A stretch of DNA of 64,000 nt from Paramarasmius palmivorus (GCA_037176845.1 JAYKXP010000203.1:1-64000); one strand, 5' to 3'. Shown: positions 13,040 to 26,200, counted from the stretch's first letter. Notes: a model not told the origin generated them from the sequence alone. Made by a program: numbers and translations.

Positions 13040-13680
13040 GCTTCGGGACTCGTTTTCTTATCATAGAATGTTGTCTAGATAGCAAGGCTTTGCGTCTGTG
13101 TAATTAGAATTTCTTAGATCATCATGCCTGTCAAGTGATAGTAAGTTGCGAGGTTGTGTTCAACTTGCGTAGCAGTCTGACAACCTGGGTAAAGCCGAAA
13201 CAACCTGGCCATCAAAATGTGAATTTGCTGATGAACAAGGGCGTCAAGGTAGGGCATTCCATCTTCCGCAAACGTCACGTGCCATCAGCTGTTAGCGGGC
13301 GATCCATTTATGGTGAAAACGAACAAGTAGCTCTTTCTGGCTGCTCCCATCCTGTTAAGACACAAATTAAAACCAAAAAGTCGTTGTTATGACCGTAAAG
13401 AATGTTACTTGTAAATTTGGGGGAAGGACGGGTCCGTTTTGCGGAGTTATCTGTCGGAGACTTTGAGCCGAAATTCAGCTCGGAGATCATCCCGTTTTCA
13501 CAAAATTCCTGTTCGTACTTGAAGAAACTCTCGTTCTCGAGAAATGTTGGTGCCACTTTATGGGAAATGATCGCTTTCGCAGTGCAATCGTCCTTGCAGA
13601 GCAAAATCACCATATATGGAGCGAGGTGGGGCGAGGTGATAATCTAGCCGAGAGCACACGACGTTTGCGGGAGATGGTGC
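13040..13680. other. No recognisable gene
   Basis: Flank of the transposase fragment. Short frames only, with no motif or splice pattern that supports a gene. Confidence 0.4.
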
Positions 13681-13683
13681 CCA

Positions 13684-13817
13684 GTGAGGTTTCATCGGAC
13701 GCTATCGGACACCATAGGACAAAGTGGAACGACATCCCATAACATCCGATGGCGTCCTATCGCGTGCTTAAGTCGGAATAATTCAGATGCCATGGGACGG
13801 TATAGGACGATATCGGA
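13684..13817. repeat. Cluster of ATCGGAC/TCCGATG-like motifs
   Basis: About 130 bases contain several direct and inverted near-copies of ATCGGA, TATAGGAC and TCCGATGGCGTCC. Similar motifs recur near 14815-14885. The MITE at 13820 begins directly after the cluster. Confidence 0.5.
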
Positions 13818-13819
13818 TA

Positions 13820-14104
13820 CAGTGACGGCGAAAACTGATTTCCCCTGCCAAATGGAGCAACAGTCACGCCCCCGCTCTCCAAGGTCTTTTCATCGTCGTT
13901 GCGTTGTCACTTCGACCCAATTCGCACTTGTCTAATATTTATTTCAGGTCTGAAGTACTATATATGTGTGAGTAGGGTACATATACAGCTAATGGGGCAT
14001 AATTAACGAGAATAAGATATCCTATGTGCAACTATGAGCAGGCTGAAAGCCCAAACGTGACCGTTGCTCCATTTGGCAGGGGAAATCAGTTTTCGCCGTC
14101 ACTG
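13820..14104. mobile_element. Tc1/mariner-type MITE, 285 bp
   Basis: The two 48-base ends (13820-13867 and 14057-14104) are inverted repeats of each other with a single mismatch. They start CAGTGACGGCG and end CGCCGTCACTG. The element is flanked on both sides by TA (13818-13819 and 14105-14106). CAGT ends and a TA duplication are hallmarks of Tc1/mariner-mobilised elements. No coding capacity lies inside, so it is non-autonomous. Confidence 0.85.
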
Positions 14105-14106
14105 TA

Positions 14107-15260
14107 GGGCTGGGGTCATTCACTGGTAGGGCGCGTTGGGGTTCCATTCTGTTTCCTTTTTTGTTGTAAAATCAATATATTCATGGCTAGTACTCTACAA
14201 ACATTGTCGACACTGACCGCCGCCCCCAAATACCCCTTGCACAACTGGCCCAATCCCTATGCTCTAGGTCTCCCAACCCTGTACCCTAACGCGCCTCTCT
14301 TCTCTCCCTTTCCTGGACTCCTATTCAAGGTCTTCACTTGCACCCGACTACTGGGATCCTGGAATGTGGTCAGCGAGGCACTAGTCCTGCACGTTGATAC
14401 AGCTTACCAGTAAGTAGTAGATCTTCCTTGAGATGTGATTCTGAATGTCGTCGTCAGCTGGATAGAGAAACCAGAACCGTGACTACGTACCTTCAATAGT
14501 TCGTACCCAGCTTCCGAAATCAGGCCCACAATTCTATCTCAAACCGATATCGCGATGACGCGTCCAGAACGCGTCGCGCTGCGAAGGAATGCTAGAAATT
14601 GAAGTGGGAAGGGGATGATGGTGGTTGGGGGGAAAGAATGGAGCGCGGGAAAGTCGTGGGCAAAGGGCCTATTTGACCCTGACGCGCACGGACCAACGTT
14701 GGGAAACGTGGCAAGCAGTAGTGACGGCGGTGAAATGACTTGGTGTTTTTTCAGAGTTCCTCTAACAACTACAGGGCCAGCAAAGATTCAAGGTACGTCT
14801 CTCAATCCTCTGGAATCCGATGACATCCGCTATTCGGATGATTTCCCCGATGGCATTCCATGGAGTCCGATGACGTCTCTCGTTGGGTCGATGGTGTGCC
14901 CCTACCTTAACTATTCTGTGATTTTTACAAGCGCTGCAACCTACATTAGAGTATGTGCTAATTCGGATTCTACGTTTTATCATCTTGCTCGCGTTGAAAG
15001 AGATGTGTACGGTGGGGACAGCCGCCTCCGTTGGGATACACACCATGACTTGGGCGTGGGGCGTGGGTATGGGAACTGCTTTATAATCTAACTACTTTTT
15101 TCAAAAGCGGCCTAGAGTTTTTTGGTACCAATATCACTGGCTATGCTCATAGCAAATCAAGAAAACCTCTACCGTATAACGGGACCTAACGGGACCTGAT
15201 GCTGTGCGAAAACTCTGCCATCCAATATAAGAAAATCAAGGATTGCTCGAGATTAAAAAG
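14107..15260. other. No recognisable gene
   Basis: Contains an open frame at 14615-15091 without family resemblance, partly made of the TCCGATGAC-type motifs noted above. I would not call it a gene. Confidence 0.4.
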
Positions 15261-15264
15261 ACTT

Positions 15265-16744
15265 ATGGCGCAAGTCTCAATCTCGGCCTGCGAGCTCGTT
15301 TCCTCTAACTCGATCGTAGCAATAGCGTCGGAGAAAACCCTTGCAGTGAGTTACGTCCTCGTCTACCACCAGCTCAATCCGATTAACCTTGTGCGCTTTC
15401 CCAGTTGCTTCTGTTCTCCTCTGGCGAGTCCTCCAAAGCTTCAATCATTGCCGCTGGACCCCTTTAATCCATTACTATAGGGTTCTATCTTTTACTTTTC
15501 ATCTTGGCCGTGTATCTTCGATGGAAATCTCCGGTGGTATCAAACAAAAGGCTTCATTTGTCCTGGCTGGTTTCCCTGTTTTGCTTATCGAATGTCGGCG
15601 CCGCTCTCAGAACCACGGTATTCATGCTAAGAACAAAACAAGCTACAATGATTTCCCTGGCATGCGTCGGACCGATACATGACCATCGATTCGATGCCGC
15701 TATCGAGTGAGTCTACCAGGTGTATTCAGTCGTTTCGAGCCCGCTGATATCAATGTCGTCCAGAACTATCTATCACGCGATATTCGTCTTGACTAAGTAC
15801 TTTCAGAAGTCTAGTAGACGCCATCAAAGATTGACACAACTGTAGCTGTCTCTCAGATTCTATCGTTGTCAGTATTGACTCAACATCCCCGGTCTACTGG
15901 TCTAACCGTCTTTTTTTGTCAGATCTACCGGTTGTACGTGATATGGGGACCCAGAAGAGAAATAATGGCCGGTCTGATCATCGCAGTGGCTCTCACAGCT
16001 TGTGTGTTCGCGTTGAGACGCAAAGATTCCTCAGCTAATCCGAAAACCAGGTCTAGGAGTCGCCGCTACTGTCATAACAGCAGTTAGCGAGGCCAATGAC
16101 AACGAAAGATTGATTCGTCTCGGGGATATCGTAGGCCTGGCTTACAATTGCTGGAACGCAGTCTTCAATTTGCTACTGACTATCTTGCTCGGTGAGTAGA
16201 CGCAAAATTTGGTTTTCATTCCACCCTTTGAAAGGATGTCGTTCTGTGCAGCAGGTCATATATGTTGGATCAACCGCAAGGCTTGCAAGTTACTCAGTCC
16301 AGCCATTGAACAGAGGTACAGGAGTGCTATTGCCATCCTGTAGGTACAAGCTTTTTGAGGTAAAAAGTAAATTACTAACTTGAGTACCACCGCCATCAGC
16401 CTCGAATCAGGTATCTTGTATCCTATGGCTTTGATCTTCCATGTGGCAATCACAAGCTACTGTCTTACCCATGACCTGGCTGGTCCGGTTGACATCAGCC
16501 CCTTTGCAATTCACATGGCGGTAAGTTGGTGTACTGTTGTAATCTTTGGTCACGATGACTCTGAGCTCACTGGCTTTAGGGAATTGCACCTACTCTGATC
16601 ATCTTAAGATCGACGCTGAACAAGAGCACAGACAGTGTTCCTCAGGTTATTTCGACTTTGCGCTTTGAAGAAAGGGAAGTTGCAGTTGTTTCGAAACCCG
16701 TTATCGAGGGACCCGTCATGAATATCTGCGTCCGGAAGGGATAA
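15265..16744 (+). CDS. Seven-helix membrane protein, copy 1
   Basis: Multi-exon gene starting MAQVSISACELVSSNSI at 15265. Conserved blocks follow in family order: a helix with VYLRWKSPVVSNKRLHLSWL (about 15510-15570), TIYHAIFVLTKYF (about 15765-15805), QIYRLYVIWGPRREIMAGL (15920-15978), LGDIVGLAYNCWNAVFNLL (about 16115-16170), HICWINRKACKLLSPAIEQRYR (16257-16320), ESGILYPMALIFHVAITSYC (16405-16465) and IAPTLIILRSTLNKSTDSVPQVISTLRFEERE (about 16580-16680). The order matches a large agaricomycete family of seven-transmembrane proteins of unknown ligand, with the typical R-L-Y-V-I-W-G loop. It ends a few residues earlier than its neighbour at 18103. Exon limits are approximate; I saw no certain inactivating change. 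Confidence 0.6.
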
Positions 16745-18100
16745 AAGACCAGACACATAGTGACGGTGATAAATCCATTCAGCCCCGGCGAAAAATGTTT
16801 CTCGTCCAACTTGCTACAGAATATAGTACGTTATTATATATTGCATACTTTACAAATTATCACTCGTACCACATTCACGTAGGGGTATGTCACAGGCCTA
16901 GAGTGAATCGAACTCCCCAGCAGGTTGAGCAATGCAATGCTCATAAGGCAACGACCCAGATTACCACTACTCTATTAATGCGGCTTTGATTCGACGCCGA
17001 AAACCTCAGAAAAGCATCAAATAGCTTTGCATTAAATTCGTCTAGACCGATTTCACCAAATTCAAAGATACTGTCCTCGACACATCACCCACTGCTACGA
17101 CATATCGATACCGTCTCATGGGCAGCAAAGCCTTCCTCAACAAATAGCGTCCTCCTCGTATATGCTTTGAAGACATTCCCGCCACCTCCGGCAGCCATGC
17201 CAAATTCGAATGTGGTTTCAACGTTTCGCCAATCACCCGGGGGTCCTAGCTGCACGCCCTGGCTTCTGTACGATGACCTAAAGATCGGCGGCTATGCCCA
17301 AGTGATTTCGATTTTTATCTATCGTTCGGAAATGTTCTTGACGGACAAACTTGAAGAGGGAAATGTGACAAAGAAGACGGGACGGGCCGGGCGTTAAAAT
17401 GCTTGAACATAGATAGATATACTCATACACAGCTCCGTTATCGACTGTTATCGACGAAACGGGGTCCCACAAGGGAACAGCTGGATACTAGCGGCCCTAC
17501 TACATTCAACTACGGCGAGCTCATCCCACAAGGAGATGGTAGACCGCAGGTCCCGCAGTAAGTACTAGATTAAAAAATGAAACAATCACGAAGAAATTGA
17601 TTGATTATCGATTGATAGTGATCCGCTTCTCTGTCTCGACCGATGGTGTGAATTGAGGTCCCCTTCATCAACATTTGACCTAGCGACTTGATGGATGAAC
17701 ACTTGAGCTGCCAGTGCGAGCACTGAGGTGTGTTCTTTCTGTTCTCAGCGTTGATGGATTGTTGATTACGAACTTTGACTTATCAATGGCTATCCATTTG
17801 TCACCGACCTTTGAAAACTGCTTCATGGTCCGTGTTTTGGATATAACTTCCATTCAAAATGCTCTGAAACCGCAGCGAAGTAAAGCGTGTCTCTCAGAGC
17901 CCTGGACTACCACTCGCTACCATCGGTCCATCTGCGCTATTGATCAAAGCACCCAAGTCTGCCAAACTTGGATGGCATCTTCTCATAATCATATCAAGAT
18001 CTGGATTGTGAGCCGATGTTATTCCCGTGTATCAACACAGGCCGAAGATCTGAGGATATAAAAACAGCTTGTTTTGTGTATATTCTTATCGACCAACCCA
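16745..18100. other. Spacer between tandem paralogues
   Basis: No supported gene. The proximal part (about 16840-16930) is similar to the region after copy 2 (about 20170-20260), so the duplication includes 3' flank. A B-box-like sequence on the minus strand near 16905-16925 is discussed under rejected items. Confidence 0.45.
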
Positions 18101-18102
18101 TC

Positions 18103-20060
18103 ATGCCAGTTTTAGCCTGTACAGTTATCGCCTCTGCGAGCGCCATACCAGTGGTGTCGGTGAAAAGCCTTGCGGTGAGCGGTGCTCTCTTCTGCAACTT
18201 CTTGGAGGAAATCGATGGTTGAATCTCTACAACGTATCAACAGATACTACTGTTTTCATCTGGTGAGTCACCGTGACCAACAGACCTGCTCTAATTCAAA
18301 ATTTATCTAAACGTGCGAATCAGGATTCTACATCCTGCTCTTCAGCCTAGCAGTATATCTTCGTTCGACATCTCCGGTCGTCGCGAACAGGACGCTGCAT
18401 TTGTCTTGGCTTATATCCTTGTTCTGTCTTTCCTGGACGGGTGCTGCGATTTGAACCACGCAAGTGGTGTTGAGAGCCAAATACTCCGCATTAATCGATC
18501 TACTGTGTCTTGACCCATCTGCATTTGATGGAAATGTCCTGGATGCTACTGTGGGGTTGGTGATATCTTTCCTTGTCCTTTCAAATCCAGTGACATCACC
18601 CTCATCTGGCAGGGCTACCTATCACACGATATTTATCCTCACTAAGTACCTCCGAAGCTCGGAGTCAAGAACAACCATTACTGATTACCAGCTTTTTATT
18701 AGTTGTCTCTCAGATTCTATTATGGTTGGTGTTGGTTCTCCGTCACCTCGAAAGCCATCTGAAAATCGTGTTTCTTCCTACTAGATCTATCGCCTGCGCG
18801 TCATATGGAGGCCCAAAAGAGAATATATAATTATGTTGATTGTCACAATGGTCCTCACGTGTTGTGGGTGTCCCACGCAGATACATCGAATCACTTTTAA
18901 ACGACCCGATTAGGCCTTGGAATCGCTGCAACTTGTTAGAATAATTTATTCTTTTATGGTTCATCATGATCATCTGCACTTTACATCGTTCATCTCTGAT
19001 ATTTGTATTCGTTCATCATTGTTCTATACACTGACCGCACGGTTCCATGCTTCTTGCTGTTACTCCATTGCCTCGGTGTGGCATATTCATTAGTACATAT
19101 TTGTATTATGCTGTTGAGCATTGATCTATATAAACTGTACATATCTATTGCTGAATATTATCGTCTCTTGCTATTGTCTTGTATCAGCACTGCTAAACAC
19201 AGTCTCAAGGCTTTTCACAAGTCTTTCGATCACCATCTATATCCTTGACCTTGTTGATTCGCTTAGGCGTCGATCACGGTCCGCTTGCTTTGACATCAAG
19301 TGTTAGGCGCTTCACCACTCGCTTAGATTATTGCTGCTAACACAACTGTAGTGACTGCAGTCGGCCAAATTGATCCTCACTTAGGTTGGGATAGGGAATT
19401 GAACGCATTTGGCGACATTGTCGGACTGACGTATGATTGCTGGAATGCGGTTTTCAACCTGTCGTTGACTCTCATGCTGGGTGAGTTTACCTCCTACCAG
19501 GGCTAACGCCAACCATGCGCTGTAATCCATATTTATCAACTCACACAGCAGGTCGCATCTGGTGGATTAATCGCAAAGCCACACAGGTGCTCAGCCCGGC
19601 TATACAACAAAAGTATAGAACTGTGATTGCCATCCTGTACGCGCCCAGTTGCCAAGACTCGAGGATAGCACTTACATGTTGTTAGCCTTGAGTCCGGAAT
19701 CTTATTCCCTTTAACTCTGTTACTCCATGTTGCGATCGTAGCTTATTGCATCACCCACGATCTCAGTTCTCCGGTTGATTTCGCTCCCCTTGGGATTCAG
19801 ATGGCGGTACGTTTGCGGAGTCTAGATTCTGTGTGCTGCATTGAACTGTAGATATCTTCCAGGCCATCGCCCCAACTTTGATTATCCTGCGCTCGACGCT
19901 GAACAAGAGTACGGACAGTGTTCCTCAAGTGATTTCAACCTTGCGCTTTGAAGAAAGGGAGCTTGCGGTAACTTCAAATCCGGATACTGAGGCGCCCGTC
20001 ATGAACATTTGCGTCGAGAAAATCAAAAAGGACCAGACCTGTAGTGATAGACACGACTAA
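18103..20060 (+). pseudogene. Seven-helix membrane protein, copy 2 (broken)
   Basis: Tandem paralogue of the gene at 15265, with the same block order: FYILLFSLAVYLRSTSPVVANRTLHLSWL (18324-18410), TYHTIFILTKYLRSSESR, IYRLRVIWRPKRE (18785 on), LNAFGDIVGLTYDCWNAVFNL (about 19400-19460), RIWWINRKATQVLSPAIQQKYR and PTLIILRSTLNKSTDSVPQV. Two features suggest decay. A TGA at 18452-18454 sits where copy 1 has an arginine codon (AALRTT). About 400 bases of unrelated AT-rich sequence (roughly 18933-19332) interrupt the fourth helix region. The C-terminal tail (VEKIKKDQTCSDRHD) is still open to the stop at 20060. Confidence 0.6.
18933..19332. repeat. About 400-bp insertion in the copy-2 gene
   Basis: Comparison with copy 1 shows continuous similarity up to about GCTGCAAC (18925-18932), then unrelated AT-rich sequence, then similarity resuming at GCTGCTAAC (from 19333). 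The near-identical edge sequences could be a short target duplication. No terminal repeats were evident, so a long divergent intron is an alternative. Confidence 0.4.
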
Positions 20061-20247
20061 TCGAGCATTATGTACTCACTATTCTTCAAAGTCCCTGGCG
20101 AACGATAGCTCGAAAAGCATTCGCAAAAAGGTGAAACTTATCTTAGATTACAACTAGTTGCTACAAAATACCAGTTACTACATGCTTTACAGATTATTAT
20201 TCGTGTCACATTAAAACGCCGAGAAGGAATCGAGTACTTCCCCACGG

Positions 20248-23200
20248 CTAAACCTGATCATACCAATGTTTTGACTCGTCCAAGAACCAGAATATCCTTT
20301 TTTCCTCTTTCTCATCCCATGCAGCAAGCAAATGGGGTTCAAGTGTCGCACTCGGGATCTCAGCTAGCTCACATCGGTTTCTGACGACCGAAGCTGTTTG
20401 CAGGGCACTGAGTATGCCTATGACTTCTTGCCTATCGTAGACAAGCCTCAAACGCCAACGGAGCTCGTACTAGAATACCAGGGACATGAGGATAACGCCC
20501 ATGACTACAAGTAAACACCCACATACCTGCGAAATTCCGGGGTGGAAGACCATTGCTCCAATTACAGCTCGGCATGCGGCCTGCCATATGTCTTGCATCT
20601 TATATCCGTGTATATTCATCCACCGCCTCGGAAGGATCCGCATCATAGGCTCTTTGGAGACGACTACGGTCCACTGTTGCATATGGACTGCGCTTATCAA
20701 GAGCGGAGATTTGTATCCCACCCAATACAACACGGGTTGGGGACCTTGAACAAGCTTCGATGTGACCAGAATTAGATCCTGTAGAGGTGTTTTTGTGTTC
20801 ATCTGATCGCATATTAGAGTATACTCTAGACGTTAAACATGTCGTACTCACTACGAGATCTTCCTTCGTAACACCTCCTTTTCCTGCTTGGCCAACTAAC
20901 CACATCACAAGCTGAGCAATCAGCATCTCAGCTGCGGTCAAAGTCGTGCTCTTTGCAGACCATGCATCCTCTATACATGTTGTACAATCGATGATTTCGA
21001 CAGCAATAGTACGTTTGCAGCATGCGGGACTACCGTCGGCAGTCTTTCCATGGAGCCCGAGAGGATCTTCAGGTGCAGGAATTGGGCTAGTGTCAATATC
21101 CATCTCACCCTGCTGAAGCGGAGTTTCCATGTCATGGAAACGTACGAATAAGGCAGGCTCGATGTGGTCGTCATCTGTCAAATAGTCAGAACGTACTTGA
21201 TATACTTAGAGAAGAAGACCTGCCCGCTTTCTTGCTGTTCCAGTCCAACGCAGGTCGATGACTCTGTGGCTGAGATGTATCTATCCGAAAATCTACCTGT
21301 GTCGCATGAGGTCGTGGGTTAGGTAAAGCCGAGAAAAACATCAATACATTCGTACCTTATCGTCTGATATGAGCTGTATTATGGTAGCTAGATCCCCGTC
21401 TGTCGCTAGGAGCGGCCATTCCCTCCAGACGCCATCCTGCTGAACCGACAACTCTCGCAACGCTGAAGCGTCTTGGTAGAGGTCGCGACTAATGCTACCG
21501 TGCAGAGCGTTTTGATTACTGTATGTGCGTGGACTATCAGCCAACAAGGTTTCGACATTTCGCAACAGATATACATACGCATCGGATATTTTGAGCAGCC
21601 TCCCGGGCTTTTGTTTAGTAGGATCTCGTACCACCTTGGAAAGTATCCCTTGCCCAAGAAGGGCCGTGGTTGCCATAGAAACCGGCTCCTCTCCAACACT
21701 ATGTAAAAGTGCCGAGGCCCTCTCAGCATCGTACGCTTCGTTTGGTGTACTGAGGGCCACTTTTAAAGCCGATTCTGCAACGAAAACTAGTTCGGTCGGT
21801 TTCTCGTCGCCAAAGTCTAGACTATCTGGCTGTATGGTAAAAGGTCGGCTCAACAAGCCCTTTTCACGACCCTCTTCGACTGTACCAGTCCAGAAGAAGT
21901 CATAGGTAGGTCCATTGTTGATATTGGGTTCAGTCACATCGTACTTTTCGAGTAGGGTCTCTACATCATGTGGAAGTCCGAATTGAATGTTTTGTTGAAC
22001 TTGGGAGTATCCGACTCGTCTAGAGTAACTGATTAGTATGGTTCTGCTTTGAACGACGCACAAGACATACAGTGCATTCTTGTCAACATGCTTGCGTAGG
22101 AACTCGATGTGTTCCACGAGATTGAAATTTGTAGCGCTCGTGGGATCACCATCTGGTAGATGTACAGTACCTCGATGTTGCACCCAGATATCGTACCATT
22201 TATCTTCCAGCCGCTGTAAATAAGTACCATAGGCAGTGCTTTCTCGCATATGGGCTACACGTTGACGGACAGTATTTTTGGGTACCGCAGGGAAGACTTG
22301 TTCAAATGCACCCCAGTCGAGACGTGGTGCATCCCTACACCGTGCCTTAATAATTGCTGAGGCGTCGCGAGCCAACTCCTCGTATTCTCGGTTCCACTGG
22401 AAGCGATATCTTTTCTGAGGTATGTTGCTCTTACTTGGAGTCTCGTCGCCTGAAGATTGGTAATACATAGTCAATTTGCAGTCTCGTGCAACAAAGACAT
22501 CCCAAACCCTTACCTTCGTCTGCACCGATCTTTCTCCGTTTCTTCGGGGGTGGTGGCGGTGGCCGATTCACAGGTGGACCTTGCTCGGCGATGAGCTCCC
22601 TCAGAGACTTTTCGGGTGGATTAGCAGCCACAGGTGGTGCAATAACTGCTACTGGTGGCTTCTTCGTAAAGACCTTCTTGAGCACCTTTTTGGCCATCAT
22701 ATCTGCCTCTCGGATAGCTGCTTCGATCTCCTTCTCCCATTTCTCAGTATCTTTGCTAGTCGCTGTTGATTGCAGGAATCGAGTCCTGATGCGTTTAATC
22801 CGTGATACTGCGGCGTCTTTAAGGGGCTCTGGATGTACCCTCTGCAGGAGAGTATCCCAGTCATTCTCCCGTTGTCGTTTCGCTTCTTCGGCCTTCTTGG
22901 CTAATGCCGCTTTAGCTGCAATCGCCTCCTCTTCCCTCTTTGCCGCAGCCTCCTTCTTTGTGCGTTTGTGGGCCCTTTCCCTTTCCTTCTCAAGCTTTCC
23001 TAGCATAGATTCGTAATACTCACGGACGGCTTCTGGGGGTGCACTCACAACCCACGCCAAGTGCCCTATCCGACTTTCGGCTTCATCCAGTGGAGTGCTT
23101 TGAGCTGGAATGTCGATGAAGCGTTTCAGGTACTGTGTTTGATGCCACGTGAGTACGTAATTGTGGTCCCAAGCCACAGGGCGACGAAGGGTCCTGATGA

Positions 23201-26200
23201 TGCTTGCGTCAATGACAAGGGGGCCTGTCGTACTTTGCATAGTCGAAGGAATGGGAAGTTGAGATGGTGGGCCTATGCAAGCATCTCGAAGGGTACTCCA
23301 ATACTCGGTCGCGGCTGTGACTGATCCTATCGGAAAGTCGCCCAAAAATGGTGGTGTAATATCCGAAGTACCCCATTGATATGCAGGCGCTATTTCGTTG
23401 AATACCCAGTAGACGGGCGCAATTGTAGGTGTTGTAGGATTACGGTCTCCTACAGATGCTTTCTCAAAATTTGTAGGGTGTTCACCCTTTCGTGGACAGG
23501 TCAACCAGGGCTGAGATGATTCGGATTCTTGGACTGGCGTGACGATTCCGAGGTAATTCAGAATCTTCAAGCTGTCCAAGAGTTTTGTACGAGCTCTGGA
23601 TCTTCCAACGCCCAGCTTGGTGGAAATGTTCGAAGGCAAGTCTCGTACGAAAGTAGTTTTGCCGGCCTCGGTCTTGAGGTAGTTGTACACCTCCTCGGAA
23701 TGTTCGTGAGGCGGAACTATCTTCAAATAGACCGGTAGAGGCAAGTCGCGAGCCAAATATGCAAGATGGATAATTCTCTTCTCGTGCGATACGATGTATA
23801 CGGAGTTGTACATCGATTCGAAGGCGGACAGTGCGATGAGATGAAGTTCCCTGGTGCGCAGTGCTTTACCCATGATCGACCCATACGCCTGTCCTAATGT
23901 CGTACGCTCTGCAAGCAGGACGCTGCGTATTTCCTCGTCCGATCGATCGAGCAATTTCTCCGAGTATTCAGTACTTTTCGACCAGCGATGACGCTCTTTT
24001 CCCTCTCCTTCTTTTGCGGAACCTTCTAATAGCTGGACCGGAGTAAAAGGCTTGTTCCGTCGTGAGGCAGAACCAAACTCCATTGGCACGTCCAGCTTCC
24101 TTGGTGCAGGCGCTTGTGAAGGTGCGGGAGGAGGTTGACCTAGAGTGGCCAAAAACTCGTTCAACTTCTCTTCCGGGAGATCTGGGAGGTAGACAATAAC
24201 CATTGCACGAGTGGTGCCGACACCGACTGACACAGACGCGGTAATCTGCTTGACTTTTCCTCGGCTCTCCAAACTATTGAAGGCTGCGGCTACCGTGCGC
24301 TTGTCTGTTCTGATGCCTATTGGACCGCTGGCAGGCTCACCCGCTTTAACGAGCTGATCGACTAGAGCGGTATGTTCGTCGTAGAACTCTTTTGTATGAG
24401 TGTTGGCAATGCCACCCATCCGCTCTAAAACGCGCAGGAATTCATTCTCCCGTCGTAGACCAGAGACATTGATCCGTGGTCGAGATTGGGCTTTGCTCTT
24501 TGTGCGACGAGATGACGGGGTCGGTTGCTAGTCATTGGTCAGCGATATAACTACTGGTTGAGATGGTTTTAGTCTCTTACTGGTGCGGCTACTGGGACAG
24601 CAGAAGGATCGAGGACCATGGAGTCTTCATCCAACTTCTTCGGAGCAATGGCCAACTGGTCGGTCTGTAGATTATTTTCCTTTTCACCACTCGCCGATTC
24701 ATCCACGTTATCCACCAACTCAAACTCAGCGGGTGGCTCAGCGAGTGGTTGCGACTGCGGCTGTGGCTCGATCGGTTCAGGATCAGCCTCCTGCATCTCG
24801 ACATCTACAGAGGTTTGAGGAGGTATAGATTCAACTGTAGCACCAATGCTCGTTGCCTTCTCCACGAAAACAGAGTCTTCGCCCTCTGTAGCATGATCTG
24901 GCGGGTCCGCAGGTATTGGTTCTATTGTGGAGCGTTCGAGCGAAAGCTGCTGAGTGATTGGCCTTGGGAGGCTAGTGAATACCTCTTCACCACCGGATAC
25001 CTTCTCGATCACTTCACTTGCTACCGGTATGGGCTGCCCAATCTCTGCGGCTATCTCCGTAGAGTTATTCGCTGCGTGAGGAACTGGAGCAGATACTGAA
25101 GCATTTGTATCTTCGACACGTTTTTTCGAAGGACGGCCGCGTTTCTTGGGAACCGGCGCTGAAGCAGAATCTTCTGTGCTGACCTTCGGGGGTCGCCCAC
25201 GTTTCTTGGGTGGCGAACCTGCGGAAATTGAGTAATGGTACTTTGTGATAAGGGGCCTGACTAACCTTCGCCGTCGTTAACAGCTCGTTTCCTCTTCCCA
25301 CTCTCAATGACATTCCCGTCTTCATCGAACGGTTTCTTCCGGGGTCTCCCCTGTTTAACGCTCCCATCGGGTAGAATAGGGTTGACCAAGGGCTTTTTCC
25401 TGTTCTTTGGATTCGAAGCGGTACCGTCCTTAAACGAGTCCTGATACTTCCACAAATATTCTTCGTCGTCGTAAAAAGCACCCTCATCCACGTTTAGAAA
25501 GTCACCGCAGCTTGACATATCAATGTCTGCATATCCGGCTGTAGTTTGGTCGAGGTTCTCCTTTTCTACCAGTTTACGATATTCTGACACGGTAAAATAA
25601 CGATGACGGCGTTCACGTCCAACAGTCTCCATCAAGCTAGCAATGCTGAGATCGCTGAGGTGTGGTGGAGGCGGAACCTTCTCGGCTCGCGTGAGTAGGA
25701 GTTCGACGGTACGTTTGTCGAAGTTATCCAGAGCTGCCGAAAGTTCCTGGAAGGAAAAATCAGTCACAATTGAGCAACAAAGAGCCTCCAACGCCTACAT
25801 TTAAGGTCATGCCTCGTGTGCCAGATTCCTCGAGCAGATCAACAATCTGTTTGTGTAGCGTAACGTTCGTCTTGAGCCCACTACTTTGATCTGCTTGGTG
25901 TAAGTAGTGCATTAATTGTATAGTAGTCAATTATACCTAGTCCTTCCTCTTCCTCTTCTTCCTGTTCAGGTGTGATAGCAGCCACTGTGGAAGAACCACC
26001 CGACGCATTCTCATCCAAGAGACGCAAGCAAATAACATTGCAGTCTTTGTTACTCTTCTTTCGTTTGCTGGGCACTGTGACCTTCTCCACCACTCCTTGG
26101 TCCATCAGCTCACGAACGCGAGTTGAAAAGAATCGTCGATCGCTCTTCGTGGGATTTGCGAAACCCTGAGAGGAACGCATGAACAAGAGCCCCCGGAAAT

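Noticed and set aside
16890..16985. Minus-strand tRNA-like sequence with GAGTTCGATTC and a possible anticodon stem
   Set aside because: A T-arm-like and an anticodon-arm-like stem can be drawn, but no acceptor stem fits and the D arm is poor. A weak counterpart after copy 2 of the seven-helix gene suggests it is just duplicated flank.
17167..17397. Open frame with FPPPPAAMPNSNVV
   Set aside because: Looks like a possible exon but has no partner exons or recognised domain.
22476..23016. Plus-strand open frames opposite the TFIIIC gene
   Set aside because: Shadows of a well-supported minus-strand exon.
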